From the NCBI GenBank assembly GCA_964537975.1, contig CAZIDP010000023.1, positions 1 through 64,000 of the forward strand: a stretch of DNA of 64,000 bases, written 5' to 3'. Made by a program: the position numbers and the translations under genes. Below, piece by piece: positions 56,646 to 64,000 of the stretch. This stretch comes from SCBR16-9 sp964537975 (GTDB taxonomy: Bacteria > Hydrogenedentota > Hydrogenedentia > Hydrogenedentales > SCBR16-9). A model generated the notes under the pieces. It saw only the letters and a list, made by a program, of their open reading frames with translations, made no database searches and was not told the DNA's origin. Numbering within the stretch: the stretch's first letter is position 1; each line of letters opens with the position of its first letter.

Positions 56646-58339
56646 CTATGAAATCCCAATCTCTCTCCAGGAAACCTGGCTCATCGACAATAACGGGTAA
56701 TTACCAATCATACCATAGGGAAGATTGTCGGCCATTGTAGGTACTTGAAAAATACTGGGGACATTGGTTCCCATGTCGAAATAATTTGCAACAAACGATC
56801 CGAGTATGTTGGATTGACGTTGTGAGCTGACAGTACCTTGAGCATAAAATGCCCCCATGATGTTTAACTGGGCTGATCCGCCTACCATCATGTTTTGAGA
56901 TGCCATGACACCAATGATGTTATTTTGCGGAAAGCTGTTGACAATGTTCGTTGGGTTACCATTGTTACAAGCCAGCAAATTGGCATCGATGTTGACATCA
57001 CCATAAGCCAGGAAAGCTGCACGGCCTGTGTAATGGATTGTCCGATCATTACCCTGGCCAGTGAATGAAAGGTCACCATTGACGCGAATCTGGCCATTCA
57101 TCCGGAGCACCTTATTACTGGCGTTATATTGCAGATAGTCATCATTTGTACCCGGCGTGGCTGCATCAGCAGCAGCACCTGTCAGGTATTCATCCGTAGT
57201 GGCATTCCAATAGATCGAGGGGCTGTTCCGTGCATTGATATTGAGGTTCCCTTCAAAAATGCCATCGTCTGGAATTACCGGGTCTGCGAGCAGCACTTGA
57301 GAAAAATAATCTTCATGCGAATACCAATTGCCTGTATTGGAGTTCACTATACGTGAGCCGTCTGGCTCTCGCCAGTCATGGCTAAGCAATGGAAAGTCGA
57401 GTTTCTGACCAAGGTCATACAGAGCATCCCAGCCATTGTCACTGGTTACCCTGGTCGGAGTACCACGCCCACCATCATTGATCACTGAATTACCGGTCCA
57501 GCCATCATTGACATACACCCCGTCCATAGCGCCTTTATACGCAGCTCCGACTGGTTGTGATTGTCCAATTTCTGAATTACCCGACATGGAAACCAGCCCC
57601 TGCCTGACACGAAGCATGGCCTCAAGTGTTGCGGCCTGAACCCCGTCGATATCGACCGTAGGAAGCGGTGGAATACGTTGAAACAAGTCAGCTGTCATAC
57701 CTTCATAGTTGTTGTGAATCAAACTGGTACCGCTCATTTCCATAGCAGCAATAGCCGCACTTCCTGTCAATAAATTTTCACCCAACAGGTGTACCGAACC
57801 ATGAATGCTTACATTCCCATTGATTAATCCGCCTGCCTNNNNNNNNNNTGTCGCGTAAGACCATTGTACCGGGCTGCCGCATGCACACTGTACATGAATT
57901 GTTCAGCATCACTGTCAACTTCGCCATCACCATTGTTATCTCTTCCACTGTCTCCCCAATGAACCGCATAGGCAATGTACTCCAGCTCCGGCTTTGTGCT
58001 GAGGTTGGCAGGCGAAACACCAATAGCATCCAGGTCCGGCAACAGCAAATTTCCGGTATCATCATATACAGGTGTCCAATTCTCCAACCCAATAGTCGAT
58101 ATATTTCCCTGTTCCAAATCAACTCGGCTTTCAGCCAAAGCAGACTCAATTCCCTCAAAACAGGTCTGATAAATTTGAAACTGGTCTACCTGTAGCCGTT
58201 GTTGCATATACCGGTTGCTCAAAGCAGCCAGCACGATCAACGCCACAGAAATAAACATGATGGCAGTCAATAAAGCCATACCACATCTATTGTTGCAACA
58301 AATTTTTTCTGAACTACTTCCAACACAGGTTATGTGCAT
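56646..58339 (-). CDS. PilX-like minor pilin protein, interrupted by the scaffold gap
   Basis: The start part (57849-58339) has a hydrophobic N-terminal helix (GMALLTAIMFISVALIVLAA) with no prepilin-type leader, then a soluble domain with an acidic calcium-like run (DSGRDNNGDGEVDSDAEQ). After 10 Ns the other part (up to 57838) reads NGNVSIHGSVHLLGENLLTG and continues as a beta-solenoid-like protein to the stop at 56646. Reading frames on the two sides differ by one, so the true gap is not 10 bases; its length must be 3n+2. The layout matches PilX-type proteins in which the body extends far beyond the pilin head. Third in the pilin operon. Confidence 0.75.
57839..57848. other. Scaffold gap (10 N)
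   Basis: Ten undetermined bases inside the PilX-like gene. The frames either side do not join at this length. Confidence 0.99.
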
Positions 58340-58342
58340 ATC

Positions 58343-58960
58343 TTAATTCCTCGGTACAACAAATTCTGTAAGTGTTGTAGTTATTAAATGCCCCTGACGA
58401 GTAATCCCCTGAGCCTGCACCGTAATTTCCAGGCCGCCATCACGTGGTTGTATCCAAAATCCCCTGTCAAGCTGTCCATTATTATTCAAGTCTTGACCTG
58501 GACCAAAAGTACCATCTTCTGCCAGTGTTTCTGAAATCGGTACTATCTCATTGGCGAGTACACGGACAGTCTCACCTTCAAGAAGTACCAACTGGGAGAG
58601 CATGAGACCATCAACGTTGACATCATCAACATCACGCTGAATAACTTTTACCGGTGACAACTCAATATTTCCGGAAGCGTTAACAGCCAGACCGTTATTA
58701 GAAATATCGGTCGCAATTCGTAAGGTCAATCTATCTCCCGGCAACTCATTCCAATTGATACTGCCGCGAGATGCCTGGCGCACTTGGGGTATGATGACCT
58801 GCAACGCCCTGCGGGCTTCGTCATTGGTCGTGATTTTAATATCTTGAACACGTGCTGTATCCCCCAAGCCAACAGCGAGTCCCATTAGAACAGCCATTAC
58901 AACGGACAAGATGGCCACGGCCATCGTAACTTCAATTAATGTCATACCGCGTTGATCCAT
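58343..58960 (-). CDS. Type IV prepilin-like protein (PilW-like)
   Basis: 205 residues from ATG 58960, where the prepilin leader DQRGMTLIEVTMAVAIL begins (cleavage after Gly, Met+1, Glu+5); upstream open codons are ignored. A soluble domain of 165 residues follows, with an acidic patch DLNNNGQLD. Starts five bases after the previous pilin stop. Confidence 0.9.
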   Translation of the reverse strand: MDQRGMTLIEVTMAVAILSVVMAVLMGLAVGLGDTARVQDIKITTNDEARRALQVIIPQVRQASRGSINWNELPGDRLTLRIATDISNNGLAVNASGNIELSPVKVIQRDVDDVNVDGLMLSQLVLLEGETVRVLANEIVPISETLAEDGTFGPGQDLNNNGQLDRGFWIQPRDGGLEITVQAQGITRQGHLITTTLTEFVVPRN

Positions 58961-58965
58961 ATTCG

Positions 58966-59388
58966 TCAACGTCCTTTCATTGTGGAGCTGGAGATGGAAT
59001 AAGCCCGACCACGTGGTGTAGTCCATACAACGGTAGCTTTGATCTCAGTTGGGTTGGGAAAGGTCACATTTACGTTTTCACCCAATGGCAATCCTGTGAG
59101 ATTACCATCATCATCTACCGCTTCAAGCTGCACGGCGATAGTAACCCCTGGGTGTTGAATCGGTGTTGGCGCAAATGCCAAAATCGTATTAAAATCACTT
59201 GCCCGAACTTCTTCTAAAACACTGGACATGACCGTACTGGCACGCGAACGTCCCTCAGCAACCTCCCCCATCATGTTAATACCAATCAGCGAACCGAATA
59301 ACATGGAGAGCGCCAAAGCCATCACCCCGGCAGCAAACATCAATTCAAGCAGGGTAACACCGGCATTTGTTCGATTTACTCGTTTCAC
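58966..59388 (-). CDS. Type IV prepilin-like protein (PilV-like)
   Basis: 140 residues with the leader NRTNAGVTLLELMFAAGVMAL (cleavage after Gly, Glu+5). GGAGG precedes the ATG. First gene of the operon pilV-like, pilW-like, pilX-like, TPR. Minor pilins prime pseudopilus or pilus assembly; the secretin and ATPase genes are outside the window. Confidence 0.9.
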   Translation of the reverse strand: MKRVNRTNAGVTLLELMFAAGVMALALSMLFGSLIGINMMGEVAEGRSRASTVMSSVLEEVRASDFNTILAFAPTPIQHPGVTIAVQLEAVDDDGNLTGLPLGENVNVTFPNPTEIKATVVWTTPRGRAYSISSSTMKGR

Positions 59389-59699
59389 ATATATTCCTCC
59401 GGGATAAATTCTTATTTGTAAAAGTATTAATTTCCAAATCGCATTAAGTTTAGCATAATTAGAAGCAAAACGACAGTTGATCCAAACTGAATTTTAACAT
59501 GAAATCTTATAATTGCAAAGTAAAAATGGGGTAAATCAATAAATTATTACGATTTGGAACAAATGCTTAACCCGGTTGTCATATCCCAGGTAATATTTAC
59601 CGTAATAACCTTGATTTAAATACGCATTTTTAGGTTCTGTTTGTTTGGGAGATTATTTATAAAAAAACCATTTTATTAATAGATATCAAAAGATATAAT
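59389..59699. promoter_or_regulatory. Divergent promoter region
   Basis: About 310 AT-rich bases between the pilin operon (minus) and the DUF4091 gene (plus). Both promoters must lie here; none assigned. Confidence 0.35.
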
Positions 59700-61835
59700 A
59701 TGGAATCACTATTACAATTAAGGTATTCAATGCATTACGGAATTTTCATATTAAGCATTATAAGTACTCTATCCGCGCCACAAATGGAACTAGAATCAGC
59801 ATACTCGTCATTTCTGCATACTACCCAATCCGACGCTGCATCCCAAGCATTAGACACCCCGGTAAATCCAAAGCAAGGCCCATTCATGGCAGCGCAAGAC
59901 ATGCGTATAGGTATGGCATTAGGCGAGCAGGAATCAGTTCAGGTGTGGGTAAAAACTGGAAAATCGTCCTTGGAAAACGTGCGAATCCAAGTTGTTGCAC
60001 CGAATGAACACGCCCCGGAATATGCAATTTACCAAATAAGTAACATTTTACCCATCCAGAACCAACGTACTGGAGGTGTTACAGATATTTTCACTGTGCC
60101 AGATGTGTTGATTCCCATGCAACCAGCAGCAATACAGGCAGATGAAACAACAGGTTACTGGATCACATTCCAAACGACAAAAAACGCATCGCCTGGACGG
60201 TATCTATTCACAGTCGAATTACATGCAGATTCCATACGTACCATGACACAGCGGCTGGTAGTAGAAGTCAAGGACTTTATGCTTCCCGACACCTCTCCCA
60301 TTCCTGTCATCAGTCATCTACATCGAGAGGCATTGCAGCGTCAATACGGACTGGATGCGCGCCTGCCATCAGACTGGTCAGAGCATTATGCAAGTATATC
60401 AAAGCATAGTATTGTCCCGGCTATACTGGACAGAAGCATGATGAATTCGGTGCGACCGGATGATATAACAAAGTTAGTGGATCATCTGGAACTTTTATTG
60501 GCAGCAGGTAATCCCGCAATGTTGGAAATTGGGGGTCTTCAGGGAGACCTGGTTGATATGTTGTTTCGGGAGGGAGAAAACAATTCAGAGCACCTTGCAA
60601 ACTACCTGAAAGCGCTATCGGATTGGCGTAGTACAAGGCTAGACCATACCCCTGAATTTATCATGACTATGCCAGTAATCCCACTTCATACCACAACCTG
60701 GCAAAGTCGGTATGCATTGTATAAATACACATACGAGCAAGCATCCCAATTTAATCCAATCGCCAGAGGAAGTATACACCCATATTTTCAACCGGTAATA
60801 CGACACTGGGCTTTTCCATTCATTGAATACAAAGCTGAACTGGCACAACGCTTACAAGAAGGTATGTCATTGCGTAATGTGCGGCAATATCCGGCACACA
60901 CCTTTCATGCATCAACACCAAATAATCAAGATGCTCTTGAATTAACAAACTACACCTATGCTTTTGACGGTAGTCCTTTTACCTTTTGGGACACAGGATT
61001 TCGTCCGACAGGACAAAATCCACTTATGATGACTTTTTTGTTTGATAACCTGGTTCACTCAGAAAGAATAAAGATTATATGGGGTGACGATAACCATTCA
61101 GATGTAATTAAAGTTTACACTTCTGCTGATGCCAAAAACTTTACACAAGCAACGATTAATTGGTCCCATCCAGAAGCGAGGGATGAATATGAGAACAGGG
61201 TTTCGGAAGGAAAATTTCGATATGCCAATAATTTTAATGCCATTCGGATAGAACTGCATGACACAAAATACGATGGAAATTTGAAGATAGCACTCATCAC
61301 ATTTATGGGTGATGAACTGAATATGCCCGATGGATTGGCCCCACCAATAAAAACATGGCTGGAAATAAATAACAACTATTTCCCCTCCTTGACACCAGGA
61401 GCACATCCGATAGAACCAAGGCTCATTCCCTGGGTAGCCTGGGCACATCATTACAGCGGGGTTTTGCTGCCCAGCATGAATTACTGGCCACCGGATTGGC
61501 CGAAATTGACGCATCCTGATATTGTACTTGAACAGGTACCAGGACCCTGGCAGCATTTTTTGTACTACCCCGGGCCAACATCATTAATACCATCAATACG
61601 TTTGGAGCGGCTGCGGGATGGACTGGAAGACATAGCCTATATCACCGCGGTGGAGGATGCTGTCGCACGGGGGTTGTTGGATGCTCAACGTGCACAGACT
61701 GTACTTGGTCACATTTCATTTCCCATTCATCCAGATGCCACCACATTGTCGCATCTGCTATCATGGATAGAGTCGAGACGGAGCAGGGCTGCAGAATTAT
61801 TGCATGATATCCGATATCGATCTATTGAAGAATGA
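59700..61835 (+). CDS. Exported DUF4091 / GH123-like glycosidase
   Basis: 711 residues. A short hydrophobic N-terminus (YGIFILSIISTLSAP) suggests export. Residues 60-200 form a beta-sandwich; a middle part (about 220-400) is the TIM-barrel-like region and residues about 400-540 resemble a discoidin/F5-8 type C sugar-binding insert (AFDGSPFTFWDTGF). The C-terminal signature YPGPTSLIPSIRLERLRDG and LEDIAYI is the DUF4091 (GH123-type) end. Catalytic acidic residues are not certain by eye. The insertion in the barrel is unusual. No ribosome binding site is obvious before the ATG. Confidence 0.75.
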   Translation: MESLLQLRYSMHYGIFILSIISTLSAPQMELESAYSSFLHTTQSDAASQALDTPVNPKQGPFMAAQDMRIGMALGEQESVQVWVKTGKSSLENVRIQVVAPNEHAPEYAIYQISNILPIQNQRTGGVTDIFTVPDVLIPMQPAAIQADETTGYWITFQTTKNASPGRYLFTVELHADSIRTMTQRLVVEVKDFMLPDTSPIPVISHLHREALQRQYGLDARLPSDWSEHYASISKHSIVPAILDRSMMNSVRPDDITKLVDHLELLLAAGNPAMLEIGGLQGDLVDMLFREGENNSEHLANYLKALSDWRSTRLDHTPEFIMTMPVIPLHTTTWQSRYALYKYTYEQASQFNPIARGSIHPYFQPVIRHWAFPFIEYKAELAQRLQEGMSLRNVRQYPAHTFHASTPNNQDALELTNYTYAFDGSPFTFWDTGFRPTGQNPLMMTFLFDNLVHSERIKIIWGDDNHSDVIKVYTSADAKNFTQATINWSHPEARDEYENRVSEGKFRYANNFNAIRIELHDTKYDGNLKIALITFMGDELNMPDGLAPPIKTWLEINNNYFPSLTPGAHPIEPRLIPWVAWAHHYSGVLLPSMNYWPPDWPKLTHPDIVLEQVPGPWQHFLYYPGPTSLIPSIRLERLRDGLEDIAYITAVEDAVARGLLDAQRAQTVLGHISFPIHPDATTLSHLLSWIESRRSRAAELLHDIRYRSIEE

Positions 61836-61919
61836 CGTTCTCTGTCAATAATACATTTTAAAAACTCATAAACTGAACCATCAAATCTGAGGGTTTACCA
61901 ACGGGTAGAAAGATGACCA

Positions 61920-62621
61920 GTGATCCGGATTATGACCTACAATATACACCGGGGAGAAGGAATAGATGGGCAATTGAATCTGCACCGGATAGCCAGCCTT
62001 ATACAAAGCGCATCACCAGACATCGTTTGTCTGCAAGAAGTAGATTCAGGACAGCCCCGTTCTTCTATGCTGGATTTTCCCAAAATATTCTCGGAACTTT
62101 TAGGCATGCGACATGCCTTCGGGGACAACTTTCATTTTGATGGAGGAAAATACGGGAACGCCATCTTTACACACTTTCCCATGCATGTCGAAAATAATTA
62201 TGCATTGTCTGTAAATTTTGATGCTGAACCCAGGGGATGCTTGCATGTAAAAGTTGAGACTGCTGAAGGGTCCCTGGATGTGTTCAACACACACCTCAGC
62301 TTTAATGATTCGCCACGGTTGATACAAGCAAAAGAGATAGCCCGTGTTTTACCACAAACCAGCACTATACTTGCAGGTGACCTCAACGATACAGCAACTT
62401 CGCCTACAATAGAACACTTGTACTCAGTTTTACAAGACAGTTTTTCAGCCAAAGCAGATGAAACTGGATGCACTTTCCCAAGCAATGCACCAGAATGCCG
62501 TATTGATTATGTGCTGGTGTCGAAAGATATACGCGTCATGTCATCTTGTAAACTGGATACCCCAGAGGCACGGCTTGCTTCAGACCATTTACCCTGGATA
62601 ACTGAATTAGAACTTGGTTAA
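61920..62621 (+). CDS. Endonuclease/exonuclease/phosphatase family protein
   Basis: 233 residues from GTG 61920 with AGAAAG upstream. IMTYNIHRGEGID, DIVCLQEVDSGQP (metal Glu), FNTHLSF, ILAGDLND and SDHLPWITE (catalytic His) are the family motifs. Substrates range from DNA to phosphoinositides and sphingomyelin; nothing here settles it. No signal peptide seen. Confidence 0.9.
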   Translation: MIRIMTYNIHRGEGIDGQLNLHRIASLIQSASPDIVCLQEVDSGQPRSSMLDFPKIFSELLGMRHAFGDNFHFDGGKYGNAIFTHFPMHVENNYALSVNFDAEPRGCLHVKVETAEGSLDVFNTHLSFNDSPRLIQAKEIARVLPQTSTILAGDLNDTATSPTIEHLYSVLQDSFSAKADETGCTFPSNAPECRIDYVLVSKDIRVMSSCKLDTPEARLASDHLPWITELELG

Positions 62622-62749
62622 CACATGGGTATTATTTTTGCAGTCATGTACACATTTTCAACAATACCATAATCAAGTTATGCTATGTGGTATTTCCTGA
62701 AAAATATGAGCGGAAGGGTTATACATGAAAAGAGGAAGGATGTAGCAGT

Positions 62750-63820
62750 ATGAGTCTTAAAGGGAACAAGTTACGCGTTGGATTGGTTGGATGTGGAAGT
62801 ATTGCGCGTCAGCGCCATTTACCATTCTGGCGGGAACTGGAAGAGGAAAGCCGCGTAGAGATCGTGGCTGTATGTGATGTCGTCAATGAGCGTGCGCAGG
62901 AAGAAGCAGTGTTATGTAAAAATGCACGTGCCTATACCAATTATGATGACATGCTGAGCGAAGTCGAATTGGACATAGTAGATGTATGTACTCAAAATCG
63001 TATGCATGCTGCCAATTCTATTCAGGCATTGAAAAAGGGATGTCATGTTCTGGTAGAAAAGCCAATGGCCATGAGCAGCCGCGAATGTAAAACCATGATC
63101 AAGGCGGCAGAAATTGCTGGGAAAAAATTAATGGTTGCGCAGCACATGCGCTTTGAAGCAGCCAATGAAAAACTCAAAGCAGTCATTGACAGTGGAGATG
63201 TTGGCGAGATATACACCGCGCAAGCGCAGTGGCTCCGGCGACGTGGCATACCCGGTTGGGGACGTTTTCATATAAAGGAAGAGTCTCTCGGAGGTCCATT
63301 GATTGATATCGGCGTACACATGCTGGATTTAACGTTATGGTTAATGGGTTTCCCAAAACCGGTATCGGCTTCTGGGAAAATATACCGCATGTTTGGCGAC
63401 CGACCCGATCTTGTCAACGCCGACTGGGGAGTGGGCTATCCTTCGAAAGAATTTGATGTGGAAGATTACGCAACAGCATTAATACGCTTTGAAAACAACC
63501 TTACATTACAGCTTTCGGTATCATGGGCTGCCAACATTGCTGAAGAAACACACCAAATAATGCTGCTTGGCGATAAAGCAGGTGTCTCCAATAACCCGCT
63601 TGCGGTATACGGTTTTGATGAAAATGCACTGACAAGCCGCAAGTACGACTGGATTCCGGAGAAAATTGGGCATCGTGAAGAAATCCGACATTTTACCGAT
63701 TGCATTGAGCAAGAAAAACCGGTACTTGTTTTACCCGAGCAGTCTCTGACAGTACAGCAAATTATTGATGCCATTTATGAATCATCGGAAAAAAACAAGG
63801 AAGTCGCAATTCGTAAGTAA
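62750..63820 (+). CDS. Cytosolic Gfo/Idh/MocA oxidoreductase
   Basis: 356 residues, no export signal. VGLVGCGSIARQRHLPFW binds the cofactor, VCTQNRMHA and LVEKPMAMSSRE (catalytic Lys) follow, and GGPLIDIGVHMLDLTLWLMG is the C-domain signature. GGAAGGA precedes the ATG. It probably oxidises an inositol or sugar; third family member here and the only one kept in the cytoplasm. Confidence 0.93.
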   Translation: MSLKGNKLRVGLVGCGSIARQRHLPFWRELEEESRVEIVAVCDVVNERAQEEAVLCKNARAYTNYDDMLSEVELDIVDVCTQNRMHAANSIQALKKGCHVLVEKPMAMSSRECKTMIKAAEIAGKKLMVAQHMRFEAANEKLKAVIDSGDVGEIYTAQAQWLRRRGIPGWGRFHIKEESLGGPLIDIGVHMLDLTLWLMGFPKPVSASGKIYRMFGDRPDLVNADWGVGYPSKEFDVEDYATALIRFENNLTLQLSVSWAANIAEETHQIMLLGDKAGVSNNPLAVYGFDENALTSRKYDWIPEKIGHREEIRHFTDCIEQEKPVLVLPEQSLTVQQIIDAIYESSEKNKEVAIRK

Positions 63821-63862
63821 TTAAACATTGGCATAACGTTAACATTAAAATTAATATATAGG

Positions 63863-63901
63863 GATTATCGACAGTATTATAACGTCGGTAATCTTTTTTT
63901 T
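63863..63901 (+). terminator. Terminator of the last Gfo/Idh/MocA gene
   Basis: GATTATCGAC pairs with GTCGGTAATC (10 bp, one G-U pair), loop of 11, then eight T. About 40 bases after the stop. Confidence 0.9.
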
Positions 63902-64000
63902 ATCTGTTAGAATCAAAAATAGGTTCAACAAAAGCCAACGATTACCTGTGTTATGCAATAAGTCATGATCATTTCAGATAAGAAATTGTCTCTCCCGGAG

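Noticed and set aside
1..64000. CRISPR arrays, tRNA or rRNA genes, insertion sequences
   Set aside because: No regularly spaced direct repeats, no recognisable tRNA or rRNA stretches and no transposase were seen by eye; a covariance-model scan could still find a tRNA.

Overview
The window looks like one contig or scaffold (a 10-N gap lies at 57839-57848) from a Gram-negative, moderate-GC bacterium. Long Gly-Glu dipeptide tracts in a secreted protein, several Tat-exported Gfo/Idh/MocA oxidoreductases, a DUF4091 glycosidase-like protein, a GH29 fucosidase and a secreted beta-helix protein together resemble Candidatus Hydrogenedentota or a related PVC-like lineage. This placement is inferred from gene style, not from a marker phylogeny. 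The Kdo genes kdsA and kdsD imply an LPS-bearing outer membrane. I found no tRNA, rRNA, CRISPR array or intact insertion sequence.

Layout. 1-5 kb: the 3' part of a GE-repeat surface protein with its terminator, a small zinc-ribbon/coiled-coil gene, an Abi_2 (HEPN-type) abortive-infection gene broken by one amber codon, and a secreted beta-helix protein. 5.5-11.7 kb (+): a PilZ-TM-L,D-transpeptidase fusion, a YihY/BrkB membrane protein, an SDR and a RecD2 helicase. 11.7-23.2 kb (-): an internally deleted amino-acid permease pseudogene, queC, a GH29 fucosidase, kdsA, kdsD, a SpoIIM-like membrane protein, a polyol dehydrogenase, a sorbitol-6-phosphate dehydrogenase-like SDR, and a lipoprotein fusing Ig-like domains to a Na/Pi cotransporter and PhoU. 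23.5-35.6 kb: ltaE, a DUF3352-like protein, a two-hydrolase fusion (neutral ceramidase plus C45-type Ntn hydrolase), mnmG, hppA, rnc, fabF and acpP. 36-39.4 kb (+): a TAXI-TRAP transporter.

39.4-50.2 kb (-): glmS, an ExoD-like protein, surE, a Tat-exported fucose-isomerase-fold protein, a Tat-exported Gfo/Idh/MocA oxidoreductase, an MFS permease, glpK and a TlpA-like redoxin. 50.5-56 kb: another Tat-exported Gfo/Idh/MocA, a class C beta-lactamase-like hydrolase, a HEPN toxin-like gene whose MNT partner seems reduced to a 26-codon stub, and a cassette of a VOC remnant, VOC, SRPBCC, SnoaL-like and DUF899 genes. 56-59.4 kb (-): a minor-pilin operon with two prepilins, a PilX-like protein cut by the scaffold gap, and a TPR protein. 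59.7-64 kb (+): a DUF4091 protein, an endonuclease/exonuclease/phosphatase-family protein and a cytosolic Gfo/Idh/MocA oxidoreductase.

How it fits together. Much of the content concerns the cell envelope (Kdo, acyl carrier protein and FabF, GlmS, L,D-transpeptidase, pili) and processing of glycans or polyols by exported enzymes. Three defence or toxin-like loci show decay: the Abi_2 amber, the HEPN gene without a full MNT, and the permease deletion as general genome erosion. The most novel-looking items are the PilZ-L,D-transpeptidase fusion, the ceramidase/Ntn-hydrolase fusion, the lipoprotein-Ig-Na/Pi-PhoU fusion, and the HEPN/MNT-stub/serine-hydrolase run joined by 1- and 4-nt overlaps.
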